64,000 bases of DNA from Bradyrhizobium sp. RD5-C2 (GTDB taxonomy: Bacteria; Pseudomonadota; Alphaproteobacteria; Rhizobiales; Xanthobacteraceae): the NCBI RefSeq assembly GCF_019972155.1, contig NZ_BOVL01000001.1, forward strand, positions 112,926 to 176,925, in the 5' to 3' direction. This document shows, piece after piece, positions 1 to 10,302 of this stretch; position 1 is the stretch's first letter; each line of letters opens with the position of its first letter. The notes below the pieces were generated by a model that was not told where the DNA came from, made no database searches, and saw only the letters and a program-made list of their open reading frames with translations. The translations under genes were made by a program, and so were the position numbers.

Positions 1-1
1 G

Positions 2-304
2 CCGGTCGGACTGGCACGCAAGCCGAAGGAGGCGATGGCGTTCTATTCGGTGCTGGCGCTGTCGGGCGGCATCGGCATCGCGCTCAACTTCACCCCGATC
101 GATCCGATCTCGGCGCTGTACTGGAGCGCGGTCGTCAACGGCGTGCTTGCCGTGCCCGTGATGGTGCTGCTGATGGTCATGGCCCGCCACAAGGAGGTGA
201 TGGGACGCTTCGTGATCGGCGGGTGGCTCTACTGGCTCGGCTGGCTCTCGACCGCGGCGATGGCGCTCAGCGTGATCGCGATGGGGGTCGGGGTGCTTGT
301 TTGA
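2..304 (+). CDS. Nramp-family divalent metal transporter, C-terminal fragment
   Basis: This is the 3' end of a gene that begins before the window; the frame is open from base 2 to the stop. The roughly 100 residues visible hold three hydrophobic segments. The stretch around NFTPIDPISALYWSAVVNG is characteristic of the last membrane helices of Nramp-type (Mn2+/Fe2+) proton-coupled transporters. An internal ATG at 35 is probably not the start, because the reading frame and family similarity continue upstream of it. The gene converges on the Lrp-family gene 9 bp away. Family assignment is good; the metal carried cannot be told from this fragment. Confidence 0.75.
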   Translation, partial: PVGLARKPKEAMAFYSVLALSGGIGIALNFTPIDPISALYWSAVVNGVLAVPVMVLLMVMARHKEVMGRFVIGGWLYWLGWLSTAAMALSVIAMGVGVLV

Positions 305-313
305 TCATTGCGG

Positions 314-817
314 TCAGAACAGCGAGCTGTCGATCTTCGTCGTCGACTTGACCTTTCGCAGGATGATGGTCGTGCGGTAGCTCGCGATATCGGTGTCCGG
401 ATGCATCAGGCGGTCGAGGATGAACGATTGATAGCTCGCGAGATCTGAGGACACGACCCGCAGCGCGTAGTCCCAATCGCCGGCGATCATGCAGCATTCG
501 ACGACCTCCGGAAGGTTGATGACCTTCTTCTCGAAACGCGCGAAGGATTCCCTGTTCTGCTGCTTGAGGCGGACTTCGACGATCACGTCGAACCCGAGTC
601 CAACTCGCGCAGCGTCCACCAGCGCCACATACGAATTGATGACGCCGGTCTCTTCCAGGGTCCGGACGCGTCGCATGCAGGGGGCAGACGAGAGGCCGAT
701 CCGTTCGGCCAGCTCGAGATTGGTGATGCGCCCCTCGGCTTGCAGCACATCGAGGATTTTGCGGTCCATCTCGTCGATCACGATCGTGGTTCCCATTTCT
801 TTCGCATCTTCTGCCAT
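314..817 (-). CDS. Lrp/AsnC-family transcriptional regulator
   Basis: This is a protein of about 167 residues with an N-terminal winged helix-turn-helix (DEMDRKILDVLQAEGRITN, then LAERIGLSSAPCMRRVRTLE) followed by a RAM/AsnC ligand-binding domain. This is the standard Lrp architecture and length. The start at 817 is chosen because the HTH begins soon after it; an ATG at 796 is equally possible, and no strong ribosome site marks either. It is divergent from the aminotransferase gene dgdA, and two GCAA/TTGC inverted repeats lie between them. That arrangement suggests it senses an amino acid and controls dgdA and itself. In Burkholderia dgdA is controlled by a LysR protein instead, so this pairing is an inference from position. 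Confidence 0.85.
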   Translation of the reverse strand: MAEDAKEMGTTIVIDEMDRKILDVLQAEGRITNLELAERIGLSSAPCMRRVRTLEETGVINSYVALVDAARVGLGFDVIVEVRLKQQNRESFARFEKKVINLPEVVECCMIAGDWDYALRVVSSDLASYQSFILDRLMHPDTDIASYRTTIILRKVKSTTKIDSSLF

Positions 818-821
818 TTGC

Positions 822-2242
<1,421 letters not shown>

Positions 2243-2243
2243 A

Positions 2244-3026
2244 TCAATCCTTGCGGAACACGATCGAGGCCATCCAGCCGGTCATCAGCGCCATGAACGC
2301 GGTGACGAGGCCGTAGACGAGGCCGTTCTGCCGCGCGGTGGTGGCGACGAACTGCTCGAAGCCCACCTTGACGATCTCGAAGGCGGTCTCGGTCTTGGTC
2401 ACCAGCGCGCCGTCGGAAAACAGCTTGATCTCGACATTGTAGGTCCCGATCGGCACCTCCGCCGGCAGCGGAATGCCGGTGCGGAACAAGGTCGGGGTCA
2501 GGAACGTCACCGCCGACGTCGCCTCGCGGTACAGCCCGTGTTCGGAGCGCAGCCGGACGAAGGCGCTGCGGAACGGATCGTTCGGCACCACGTCGGCAAA
2601 GTCGGGCCCGACCCGCTGCATCAGCAGCACGTTGTTGAGCCCGAGCTGCTGCCGCCGCTGTACCTCCGGCGAGGCAATCTGCTCGAACGGGCGATTGGAG
2701 AACAGTGCGAGATAGCCCGGCACCTGCAGGAACTGCCGCGAGTCGGTGTTGATCCAGATCCCGAATTTGCGTTCCTTGCGCCGCGTCACCATGTCGGCAC
2801 GCGGGCCCGACACCGTGACGACGAGGTCGTAATTGCCGCGACTGGATGGCGTCTTGTCGTCCTTCTCGACCGAGCCGAACAGCACGAGCTCGCCGCCGGA
2901 ATAGTTCGGCGTCACCGTGACGCGGTGGTTGGAGACCGACACGATCAGCCGCTCGGCACGCGCCGGTACCGCCGCCAGGCTGGCGACGACGAGGCCCATG
3001 ATCGCAAGCGACGCGCGCAGCCTCAT
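2244..3026 (-). CDS. TIGR02186-like exported/membrane-anchored protein, partner of TauE exporter
   Basis: A 260-residue protein with an N-terminal signal peptide (MRLRASLAIMGLVVASLAAV, cleavage near PARAE), a beta-rich periplasmic body and one C-terminal membrane helix (about residues 236-256) ending in a short basic tail. It resembles the conserved TIGR02186 family, which regularly sits next to TauE/SafE exporters. Its ATG overlaps the stop of the preceding exporter gene (ATGA), so the two are translationally coupled. The function is unknown; an accessory role in sulfur-compound export is suggested by linkage only. It converges on dgdA with essentially no gap. Confidence 0.7.
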   Translation of the reverse strand: MRLRASLAIMGLVVASLAAVPARAERLIVSVSNHRVTVTPNYSGGELVLFGSVEKDDKTPSSRGNYDLVVTVSGPRADMVTRRKERKFGIWINTDSRQFLQVPGYLALFSNRPFEQIASPEVQRRQQLGLNNVLLMQRVGPDFADVVPNDPFRSAFVRLRSEHGLYREATSAVTFLTPTLFRTGIPLPAEVPIGTYNVEIKLFSDGALVTKTETAFEIVKVGFEQFVATTARQNGLVYGLVTAFMALMTGWMASIVFRKD

Positions 3027-3979
3027 GGCGGGGCCCCGCCGGTTTCGCGGATGCTGAACAGGTCCTGCGGCCGGATCACCAGCTCGACCGCAAAGCGGAT
3101 GCCGACCGCGAGCACGAGGAGGCCGAGCAGCAGGCGCAGATGCTCGCCGCGGATCTTCTGGCCGGCGCGGGCGCCGAACTGCGCGCCGGTGACGCCGCCG
3201 ATCATCAGGATCAGCGCCAGCACGGCGTCGACCAGATGGTTCGTCACGGCGTGCAGCATGGTCGCGAATACCATGGTGACGAGGGTGAGCACCATCGAGG
3301 TGCCGATCACGGTCGAGGTCGGCACCCGCAGCACATAGATCATCAGCGGCACCAGGATGAAGCCGCCGCCGATTCCCATCACCGCGCCGATGAAGCCGAT
3401 CACGAGCCCGACCACGACGACCGGGATGACCGAGAGGTAGATCTTGGAGCGCTTGAAGCGCAGCTTCAGCGGCAGGCCGTGGATCCAGCCATGGCTGCCG
3501 GGCTTGCGCAGCGTGACCGGGCCGCCGCGCCGGGAACGGAGCATCGCGCGCAGGCCTTCCCAGAACATCAGCCCGCCGACCGTGGTCAGCAGGATGACGT
3601 AGGACAGCGCGATCATCAGGTCGAGCTGGCCGAGCGAGCGCAGGAAGGTGAAGGTCCACACGCCGAGCGCAGTGCCGATCGTGCCGCCGACCAGCAGCAC
3701 CGCCGCCAGCAGCGGGTCGATCGCGCGCCGGCGCCAATAGGAGATCGCGCCGGAGAACGAGGAGGCCGCGATGTGGCTCGCCACCGAGGCCACCGCGACC
3801 GCGGGCGCGATGCCGACGAAGATCAAGAGCGGCGTCATCAGGAAGCCGCCGCCGATCCCGAACATGCCGGAGACGAAGCCAACCGCCGCGCCCATCGCCA
3901 GGATGAGGAAGACATTGACCGGAATGTCGGCGATCGGGAGGTAGAGCTGCACGCGCGTCGCTTCTTGTCGGTTCGCCAC
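3023..3979 (-). CDS. TauE/SafE-family sulfite/organosulfur exporter
   Basis: A 318-residue integral membrane protein. Two repeated halves each carry a glycine-rich motif (GMFGIGGGFLMTPLLI near residue 40, AVMGIGGGFILVPLMI near 200), which is the hallmark of the TauE/SafE (DUF81) family. Family members move sulfite, sulfoacetate or related anions across the inner membrane; the real substrate here is not known. The gene is first in a two-gene unit with the overlapping TIGR02186-like gene. The upstream 240 bp shows no recognisable site. Confidence 0.85.
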   Translation of the reverse strand: MANRQEATRVQLYLPIADIPVNVFLILAMGAAVGFVSGMFGIGGGFLMTPLLIFVGIAPAVAVASVASHIAASSFSGAISYWRRRAIDPLLAAVLLVGGTIGTALGVWTFTFLRSLGQLDLMIALSYVILLTTVGGLMFWEGLRAMLRSRRGGPVTLRKPGSHGWIHGLPLKLRFKRSKIYLSVIPVVVVGLVIGFIGAVMGIGGGFILVPLMIYVLRVPTSTVIGTSMVLTLVTMVFATMLHAVTNHLVDAVLALILMIGGVTGAQFGARAGQKIRGEHLRLLLGLLVLAVGIRFAVELVIRPQDLFSIRETGGAPP

Positions 3980-4219
3980 ATGCTGGGGCGCAAGGCCGCA
4001 TCACGGCGTGATGTCGTTCTGGTCGGGCATTCTCCGGCTGAACGAATCCGGTCGGCGCGCAAGAAGCAGGCGAACGCGGGTCGATTGCCGCGTTCTTGCA
4101 TAACCGAAATCGGCGAGGGGAGGGACTAAAGATTCCGCCTCGGGTGGCATTTTTCGCCGCACGTGGCCGCTCGGCTTCGGACGTGGTTGATAATTCAGAT
4201 TAATGACGCCCGTGCTGGC

Positions 4220-5104
4220 TCAGGGCCGCTCGACCGGCTTGGTGATCAGGTTCAGCGCAAGCGCTTCCTTCGGGCTCAACCAGCGGATATCCGAGGTCTG
4301 CGACATCGCTTCCACGATCCCGGAGGCGACGCCCATCTTGGTCATGTAGCCCAGCACCATACCCTGGATGCGTTGTGCCTCCGCGAGGGGATCGCTGACC
4401 GGTGCGCTGGTCGTGAAGCGATGCACGCCGAGCCGCGAGCCCGCGATGCCATAGCGGGTCTGGCCGCCGGCATAGACCAGGACGCAGGCGCTCGCGCAGG
4501 CAGAAGGGCGGAGCTTGCCCGATGCGTCTGACGTGGCGACCGCGGTGACGAGCCCATGTGAGCGGATGACCTCGCCCATGATCGCCGCCTGGTTCAGCGC
4601 ACCGCCCTGCGACGACAGCAGCACGGCATCACCAGGTGCGAGACGCGCCTCGCTCAGCCGGTCGCGGAACCAGCTCGCGCTGGCCGAGCCGATCTTGCCG
4701 CTGATCGCAAGCGCACGCCGGCCGTGGCCCGAACCGTCGATGTCGACATCAGGAATCACAGCCGAATTCATGCTCGCCGCGATATAGGTCTCGCGCCAGA
4801 AGTCCCAGGCGCCCGGCTTCGACAGGTCGCGATAGGCCTGAATGGCGACGCTCGACAGCAGCAGCACGAAGATGATGACCGACCAGAGCGAGAACCGGAA
4901 GGTGCGGGGCGGCGATGCCGCGTTCCCTTGCGGAGGCGGAGCAGACGGCGGAGGAGAAGACGGAGGCTTGGGAGGCGCGGCAAACGGCGACGGCCTCTCG
5001 CGCGGCGGCGCGACGCGGGGTCCGGTCGGCGACGAACGATGGCCCGTTCCATCATCCTGACGATCGTCGACAGACAAGCCTGCCCTCCGGAACGCGTGCG
5101 CCAT
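4220..5104 (-). CDS. Membrane-anchored ClpP-like (COG3904) periplasmic protein
   Basis: This is a 294-residue protein: a proline-rich cytoplasmic N-terminus (residues 31-66), one membrane helix (about 71-91), then a periplasmic ClpP/crotonase-fold domain. The features SSQGG (164-168), SACASACVLVYAGG (201-214, with S205 as candidate nucleophile) and H228 resemble the serine-histidine layout of ClpP-like proteins. The family (COG3904) has no firmly known role. The start is the first ATG of the frame and lacks a convincing ribosome site, so the N-terminus is uncertain. It lies downstream of the PodJ-like gene on the same strand, separated by a hairpin. Confidence 0.65.
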   Translation of the reverse strand: MAHAFRRAGLSVDDRQDDGTGHRSSPTGPRVAPPRERPSPFAAPPKPPSSPPPSAPPPQGNAASPPRTFRFSLWSVIIFVLLLSSVAIQAYRDLSKPGAWDFWRETYIAASMNSAVIPDVDIDGSGHGRRALAISGKIGSASASWFRDRLSEARLAPGDAVLLSSQGGALNQAAIMGEVIRSHGLVTAVATSDASGKLRPSACASACVLVYAGGQTRYGIAGSRLGVHRFTTSAPVSDPLAEAQRIQGMVLGYMTKMGVASGIVEAMSQTSDIRWLSPKEALALNLITKPVERP

Positions 5105-5157
5105 TGGCGCTGGGATATGCGCCTGTCTACACGGCGGAAGGGCGGAGGGCTAGGACA

Positions 5158-5178
5158 GCGGCGCCGTCAAGGCGCCGC
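5158..5178 (-). terminator. GC-rich hairpin downstream of the PodJ-like gene
   Basis: A perfect 8-bp stem (GCGGCGCC / GGCGCCGC) with a 5-nt loop lies just past the stop of the 5201-8749 gene. There is no clear T-tract, so termination may be weak or factor dependent. Confidence 0.35.
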
Positions 5179-5200
5179 AGCTACTTTCAAATAGGTGAGA

Positions 5201-8200
5201 TCAGTGTGCGGCCAGCGCCGCGGTCCGCTTCGACGGTGGCTTGACGGACTTCGCCGCCGCGGGCTGCACGGGCGCTCCGTCCCAGCCGCCAGCCGGGGCC
5301 GGCACGTTGACCGCATCGCTCGGCTGCGGCTCGGGGGTAAAGGTCTGGATCGCAAGCTTCGCTGCGGCCAGCGACTGCGGATCGAGCCGCTTGGCGATAT
5401 CGTCGCGCTTGTGGCCGGCGTCGGCGTCGCCCTGCGCGGCCGCGAGGCTGAACCACTTGAACGACTCGGCGAGGTTCTGTTCGACCCCGATGCCGCGGGC
5501 ATAGAGGATGCCGAGGTTGACCTGGCTGTCGGCGACGCCGCGATCGCCGGCCTTGCGGAACCACTGCGCGGCGCTCTTGTAATCGGCGCCCTTGCCGCCG
5601 CCATCGGCGTCGAGCACGGCGAGGTTATGCATCGCCTTGGCGTTGCCACGCTCCGCAGCCTGCACGTAATAGCGCCGTGCGACATCGAAGTCGCGCTTCA
5701 CGCTGAGGCCCTTCTCGTAGAAGGTGCCGAGCCGGAACATCGCGGGCACCACGCCGGCCTGCGCCGCGCGGCCATACCATTTGGCGGCTTCGTCGACATT
5801 GGCGGGCACGCCCTTGCCTTCGGCAAAGCGGACGCCGACCTCATAGGCCGCGGCCGCATCGCCCTTGATCGCAGCCGTGCGCAGCGCGGGACCGCCGATC
5901 GCGTCGGGCAGCTTCTCGCCCGCCGGAATTTGGACCATGGCAAGCTTGCCGCCGAGCGGCGGCGCGGTCGGAATCGTGCCGGTGATATCGCTGGCGGCGG
6001 CGACCGGTGCCGCAGCCGGCTCAGGCGCCGCGGCGGGCGCGGGAGCCTGCGGGATCGTTACCTGCGCGCTGTCGAGCGTGTTCGGCGCCGCCGTGTTGTT
6101 GGACTGGCGGCCGAGCGGTGTCGGCGAGGTCATCGACGGTCCGGGCACTGACGGCCCGGGTGCACTGGACGGCGCAGGGGCAACGGAATTCTCGGCGGGC
6201 GGCTGCACGGGCGGCGCTGCCGGTTGGCTGTGCTCGATCGCCGGCGCCTGCGGCGCGGAGCTGGTATCGAGCAGGTTCATCGCCATCTTGGCAGTCGAGA
6301 GCAGGATTACGACCACGCTCGCGCCGACCAGCAGCGAGCGGATCTTGGAGGTGATGGTCGAAGGCTGGGCTTCGGCAGCGCCAGTCGCCGCCGCACCAGT
6401 CGCGGGCGCGCCGGCCTTGCCGGCGGCGGCCTTCGCGGCCTTGTCGGCCTTCTCCTTGGCCTTGGCGGCAGCCTTGCTCGCTGCCCGCGCGGCCTTGTCG
6501 TTGACGGGTTGCGCGGCGGCGGCCTGCGCGGCACGGCGCGCGGCGGCGATGAAGCTCGAGGTCGAGACCGGCTCCTTCTTGCCGGCGGGAAGATCAGAGA
6601 TCGCACGCTCGGAATCGGCGATCCGCTCCGACGGCGACGACGCGCGGCCCGACGGGCGGGTACCCGGCTCGAGCGGATGATCCGGCGGCAGTTCCGGTGC
6701 GATCGCAGCGCGCGCGGAGGCGGCATGCGGCTCCAGGATCTCGCTGATCGCGCGCGGCGGCAGCGGCGGCGGTGCGGTCTCGACCGGCTGCGCGGCATGG
6801 AATTCGCGCGGCGCCGACATGAAGTGCTCCTGCGCGAGCGCAGGATTGGGCAATTCGGGCCGGTACGAATCAGGCCTGTATGCTTCAGACTTGTATGATT
6901 CAGGCTGCGCGGTCGGCTGCGGCATCTCCATCCGCGGCGCTTCCATCCGCGGTTCGGCATAAGCAGGGGCGGGCGGAGCCGGCGGCGCGGTGCGGACCGT
7001 GCGCAGATCGTTCTCGATCATCGCCAACCGATCGACGACATGGCCGAGCGTGTTGTGAACGGTCTCGAGCGAGTCCTGGGTGCGGCGATCGGTCTCCGAC
7101 TGGCTGAAGCGGATGTCGGACAGCTCGCGCTTCACCAGGTCGACGATGCCGCTGTCCATCATCGGCTGCGGCGCGGCGGTGTTGCGGGTGGCGTCGGCGA
7201 GCGAGGCGAGATGGGCGTGCTGCGCCTCGAGGTGCCGCATGATGTCATGCAGCCCTTCCTCGACCCGGCCGAGATTGCCGGAGCGCTGGTCGGCGGACTC
7301 CAGGCGCTCGAGCAGATACGAGACGCGCTGCTCGAGATGGGTGAACGCCGACGAGCTGTCGTTGCCGACCTGCATGCGGTCGATCCGCTCCGACAGCGAG
7401 CGCAGCGCGCCTTCGATAGCGTCGGTATTGTCGTAGCCGGCGACCGGCCGCTCGCGGGTCTCCAGCGTCGAGGCCAATGCGGCGATGCGCTGCTCGATTC
7501 CGGCGAAGGCATCGACGTGGGACTCGGCGCGCGACATCTGCGACAGCTGGTCGACCTTCGCGGCGAGCGCATGCACGTCACCGGAGAGCTGCAATAGCGC
7601 GTCGTTGGAGGCGACATTGGAGACGATGGCGCGCAGCGCGGCGATCGCGCTCTCGAGCTGATGCACCGTCGACGGATCGTCGTTGGCGCGCAGGATCATG
7701 TCGAGCTTGCCGCCGAGATTGCGGATCGCTTCGTCATAGCCGGTGAGCTGCTCGGCGGGCGTCAGCGTGCGCAGCGCCTCGCGGATTTCCGACAGCGCGC
7801 GCTCGATGCCGGTGATCACCTGGCCTTGACCGTTGCTGCTGTCCTGGCGGATCTCGTCGATCCGGTGATGCAGCGAGCGGATCTCGTTCTCGATCGATTC
7901 GATCGCGCGGCGTGGCATCGCCTCGGTGATCGCCTGGCGGATTTCGGCAAGCTCGCCGCGGAAGGCCGCGATCGATTGCTCTATATGGTCGGGCCGCTGC
8001 AGCGCCTCGATCTGGCTCGTGATCTTGAGCAAATGCCGCTCGAGCGAGGAGAAATCGGGCCCGGCCGGCGCAGCCGGCGGCGGCGGCGCATAGGCGGCCA
8101 TCGGCGGCGCCGATTGCTGCATCGGGGGCGCACTGCGCGGCGGCATCTGCCGTGCTGCTGATGCGTCGAGCTCGTTCTGGCGCGCGGCGATCTCCGCGAT

Positions 8201-8749
8201 CGCGGAATCGAACGACGCCGGGCTGAGCGGCGGCGAGGGGCGATAGACCTGGGCTGCGGCGCGCTCGACCGCTTCCGCCTGGCGAAGCCTCTCTTCCAGT
8301 TGCCGGTCCTGCATCTGCGGCTCCCGCTGCATCTGCGCTTCACGCATCGGCTGGGGCTGCGGCTCGCGCGCCGGCTGCGGTCGCGAAATCTGCGACAGCC
8401 GCGCATCGAGGCGCGAAATCGCGTCGTTCAGCTGCCGTGCGACGGCGGGCTGGCCGCGCGGTACTTCGGCGCGCACGGCTTCGGCGCGTGTCATTGGCTT
8501 TGCGATCTGTTCGATCTGGCGGGTGATCGCGTCGAGCCGCTGATGGATGTCGGCGACCTCGCGGCTTTCCCGGCTCGGCATCGGCTGCCGTTGCTCGGGC
8601 GCCGTGCGCCAATCCGGCGGGCTCGGCTCGCCGACGGTGGAATTCAGCCAGTCGTTCAGCGACATGCCGGCGCGGCGCGCAGCCGCCTCGGCCCTGTCGC
8701 GGACGGAGGGATCGATGCCGTCAACACTCCACGATACGCGCGAATTCAT
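5201..8749 (-). CDS. PodJ-like polar localisation protein with coiled coils and Sel1 repeats
   Basis: This is a 1182-residue protein. The N-terminus (VDGIDPSVRDRAEAAARRAG, then MSLNDWLN) is the signature of PodJ/PodJL polarity factors. Residues of about 40-650 are rich in heptad-like and Gln/Arg/Pro segments predicted to form coiled coils. A Pro/Ala/Lys-rich part and one membrane helix (about 803-822) follow. The periplasmic tail carries four Sel1/TPR-like repeats (about 970-1125), including AKWYGRAAQAG, ARRYYVQAAERG and SFKWFSLAAAQG. In Caulobacter PodJ places pili, holdfast and flagellar factors at a pole. A role in pole organisation here is inferred from the same architecture. A CtrA-like half-site pair sits about 130 bp upstream. 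Confidence 0.8.
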   Translation of the reverse strand: MNSRVSWSVDGIDPSVRDRAEAAARRAGMSLNDWLNSTVGEPSPPDWRTAPEQRQPMPSRESREVADIHQRLDAITRQIEQIAKPMTRAEAVRAEVPRGQPAVARQLNDAISRLDARLSQISRPQPAREPQPQPMREAQMQREPQMQDRQLEERLRQAEAVERAAAQVYRPSPPLSPASFDSAIAEIAARQNELDASAARQMPPRSAPPMQQSAPPMAAYAPPPPAAPAGPDFSSLERHLLKITSQIEALQRPDHIEQSIAAFRGELAEIRQAITEAMPRRAIESIENEIRSLHHRIDEIRQDSSNGQGQVITGIERALSEIREALRTLTPAEQLTGYDEAIRNLGGKLDMILRANDDPSTVHQLESAIAALRAIVSNVASNDALLQLSGDVHALAAKVDQLSQMSRAESHVDAFAGIEQRIAALASTLETRERPVAGYDNTDAIEGALRSLSERIDRMQVGNDSSSAFTHLEQRVSYLLERLESADQRSGNLGRVEEGLHDIMRHLEAQHAHLASLADATRNTAAPQPMMDSGIVDLVKRELSDIRFSQSETDRRTQDSLETVHNTLGHVVDRLAMIENDLRTVRTAPPAPPAPAYAEPRMEAPRMEMPQPTAQPESYKSEAYRPDSYRPELPNPALAQEHFMSAPREFHAAQPVETAPPPLPPRAISEILEPHAASARAAIAPELPPDHPLEPGTRPSGRASSPSERIADSERAISDLPAGKKEPVSTSSFIAAARRAAQAAAAQPVNDKAARAASKAAAKAKEKADKAAKAAAGKAGAPATGAAATGAAEAQPSTITSKIRSLLVGASVVVILLSTAKMAMNLLDTSSAPQAPAIEHSQPAAPPVQPPAENSVAPAPSSAPGPSVPGPSMTSPTPLGRQSNNTAAPNTLDSAQVTIPQAPAPAAAPEPAAAPVAAASDITGTIPTAPPLGGKLAMVQIPAGEKLPDAIGGPALRTAAIKGDAAAAYEVGVRFAEGKGVPANVDEAAKWYGRAAQAGVVPAMFRLGTFYEKGLSVKRDFDVARRYYVQAAERGNAKAMHNLAVLDADGGGKGADYKSAAQWFRKAGDRGVADSQVNLGILYARGIGVEQNLAESFKWFSLAAAQGDADAGHKRDDIAKRLDPQSLAAAKLAIQTFTPEPQPSDAVNVPAPAGGWDGAPVQPAAAKSVKPPSKRTAALAAH

Positions 8750-8875
8750 GATTCCGTCCGGTCCCGACTCCGGCGCTACACCCTGCGCCCGCAGCCTCCC
8801 CGCGCATTCCCGTTAAGAGACAATCGAATTCTGCGCTGGTCGTCTGCTTCAGCTGCTGACTTTTTCCCGTCACGG

Positions 8876-8890
8876 TAAATAACGGGTTAA
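8876..8890. promoter_or_regulatory. CtrA-like site upstream of the PodJ-like gene
   Basis: TAAA-N7-TTAA matches the CtrA consensus TTAA-N7-TTAA at all but one position. It stands out in very GC-rich DNA 127-141 bp upstream of the start. CtrA control of polarity genes is common in alphaproteobacteria. Assignment is by motif only. Confidence 0.3.
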
Positions 8891-9027
8891 GGAATGCGGC
8901 CGGCGGGCCTTAAAGTTAGGGATTCCGGGAACCTGTTGCGCCGGATCAGGACACGCCTATCGCATTCCGGCAGAGCGGATTCCGCGTCACATGTCGGTAC
9001 GCGCACAGCATGACCTGAGATTTGTTT

Positions 9028-9615
9028 CTAGCCGTTGCCTTCGCGCTTGCCGTCGTCGAGCGGCAGCACATTCCTGCGGCCGGACATCGCCGACAGCGCG
9101 TCGAGCGCTTCCTCGCACCACTCCACCACCATGCGCTCATGGCGCATGCCGAGGCGCAGGCTGAGCATCTTGCCGACATCGGCGGGCGGCGCGGCGCCGT
9201 CGGGAAATCGCTTGTTGAGCAGGCGCTCGTAACGCTCATAGCGGTCGCGGTGATGCTCCAGCCGCGCCATCAGGTCGGTGCGCAGCGGCTCGATGTCGAC
9301 GCAGTCGAGCGCGTAGAGCCGGACCAGCAGGTCGTCCTTGATGGAGGGCGGAACGCTCGGCCGCGCCGCCCAGTGTTTCAGCGCCGCGCGGCCCTCGGCC
9401 GTCAGGGTGTAGACCAGCTTGTTGGGCTTGCCGGACTGCACCACCTCGCGGCCCTGGACATGGCCCTTGTCGCGCAGCCGGGAGAGCTCGCGGTAGATCT
9501 GCTGATGGTCGGCCTTCCAGAAGAAGCCGATCGAGGCGTCGAACGTCTTGGCGAGCTCATAGCCCGTCATCGGACGTTCCGTGAGGCATGCGAGGATTGC
9601 GTCACCGAGTGCCAA
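9028..9615 (-). CDS. PadR-family transcriptional regulator
   Basis: A 195-residue protein with the N-terminal PadR winged helix (ALGDAILACLTERPMTGYEL, then the recognition helix and wing around YRELSRLRDKGHV) and a C-terminal helical dimerisation domain (Vir-like) typical of PadR subfamily 2. It is divergent from an NTF2-like gene. The intergenic region contains AT-rich palindromes that make a plausible operator. PadR proteins are usually repressors released by a small aromatic or drug-like ligand; the ligand here is unknown. Confidence 0.88.
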   Translation of the reverse strand: MALGDAILACLTERPMTGYELAKTFDASIGFFWKADHQQIYRELSRLRDKGHVQGREVVQSGKPNKLVYTLTAEGRAALKHWAARPSVPPSIKDDLLVRLYALDCVDIEPLRTDLMARLEHHRDRYERYERLLNKRFPDGAAPPADVGKMLSLRLGMRHERMVVEWCEEALDALSAMSGRRNVLPLDDGKREGNG

Positions 9616-9661
9616 CGCCCACCTCCATCTCAGTTCCCAGGAAGGCCATTCTGAAGTTCGC

Positions 9662-9703
9662 TTGACTTTATGCGTTACTGTGCATATGCGTCAATATGCA
9701 TAT
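9662..9703 (+). promoter_or_regulatory. Candidate promoter with PadR-type palindromes
   Basis: TTGACT (9662-9667) and TATGCG (9685-9690), spaced by 17 bp, could form a promoter for the downstream NTF2-like gene. GCATATGC (9682-9689) and the perfect palindrome ATATGCATAT (9694-9703) cover the -10 and start region, as expected for a repressor operator. Confidence 0.4.
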
Positions 9704-9777
9704 GGTGATCGGCGTGCCGCCTTGTCGCGCGCGGCCGATGTTCAGGCCTCTCAACCCCTGCCGCAGGAGACGTCCGA

Positions 9778-10194
9778 ATGAGCAAGCCGGGCCTCGACAA
9801 GTGGTACGCCTACATGAAGTCCCACGACACCGCCGCGCTGTGGGATCTGCTGCATCCCGACGCGGTGTTCGAAAGCCCGGCCGTGCACACGCCGCAGCGC
9901 GGCCGCGACATCACCTTCAAATATCTGACCAGCGCCGCCAAGGTGCTCGGCGGCCCGACCTTCAAATATCTCGGCGAGTGGCGCAACGACACCGGCGCGG
10001 TGCTCGAGTTCGAGAACGAGATCGACGGCATCAAGCTGAACGGCGTCGACATCATCACGTTCGACGGTGACGGCCGGATCACGCATTTCAAGGTGATGGT
10101 GCGCCCGCTCAAGGCGATCAACCTGCTGCATCAGATGATGGGCGAGGAGTTGATGAAGCAGAGCGGCGCAACGTCGCAATCACAGTCTCGCTAG
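9778..10194 (+). CDS. NTF2-like/SnoaL-fold protein
   Basis: A 138-residue protein that begins with the alpha-helical opening of the NTF2 fold (WYAYMKSHDTAALWDLLHPDAVFESP) followed by beta strands ending in ITFDGDGRITHFKVMVRP, typical of SnoaL/ketosteroid-isomerase-like small proteins. A good ribosome site (GCAGGAGA) precedes the ATG. Family members are isomerases, cyclases or ligand-binding proteins and sequence alone does not say which. The gene is probably controlled by the divergent PadR protein. The beta-oxidation operon starts 108 bp downstream. Confidence 0.75.
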   Translation: MSKPGLDKWYAYMKSHDTAALWDLLHPDAVFESPAVHTPQRGRDITFKYLTSAAKVLGGPTFKYLGEWRNDTGAVLEFENEIDGIKLNGVDIITFDGDGRITHFKVMVRPLKAINLLHQMMGEELMKQSGATSQSQSR

Positions 10195-10302
10195 GACCTG
10201 CCGCGGACCTCCGGAACCGGATAAGGTCCGCTCCAACAAACCCAAGGACGAACTGCGCAGCATCGGTCGCGCGTGCGACCGCGAGCCAGCCGGGAGATCA
10301 GC

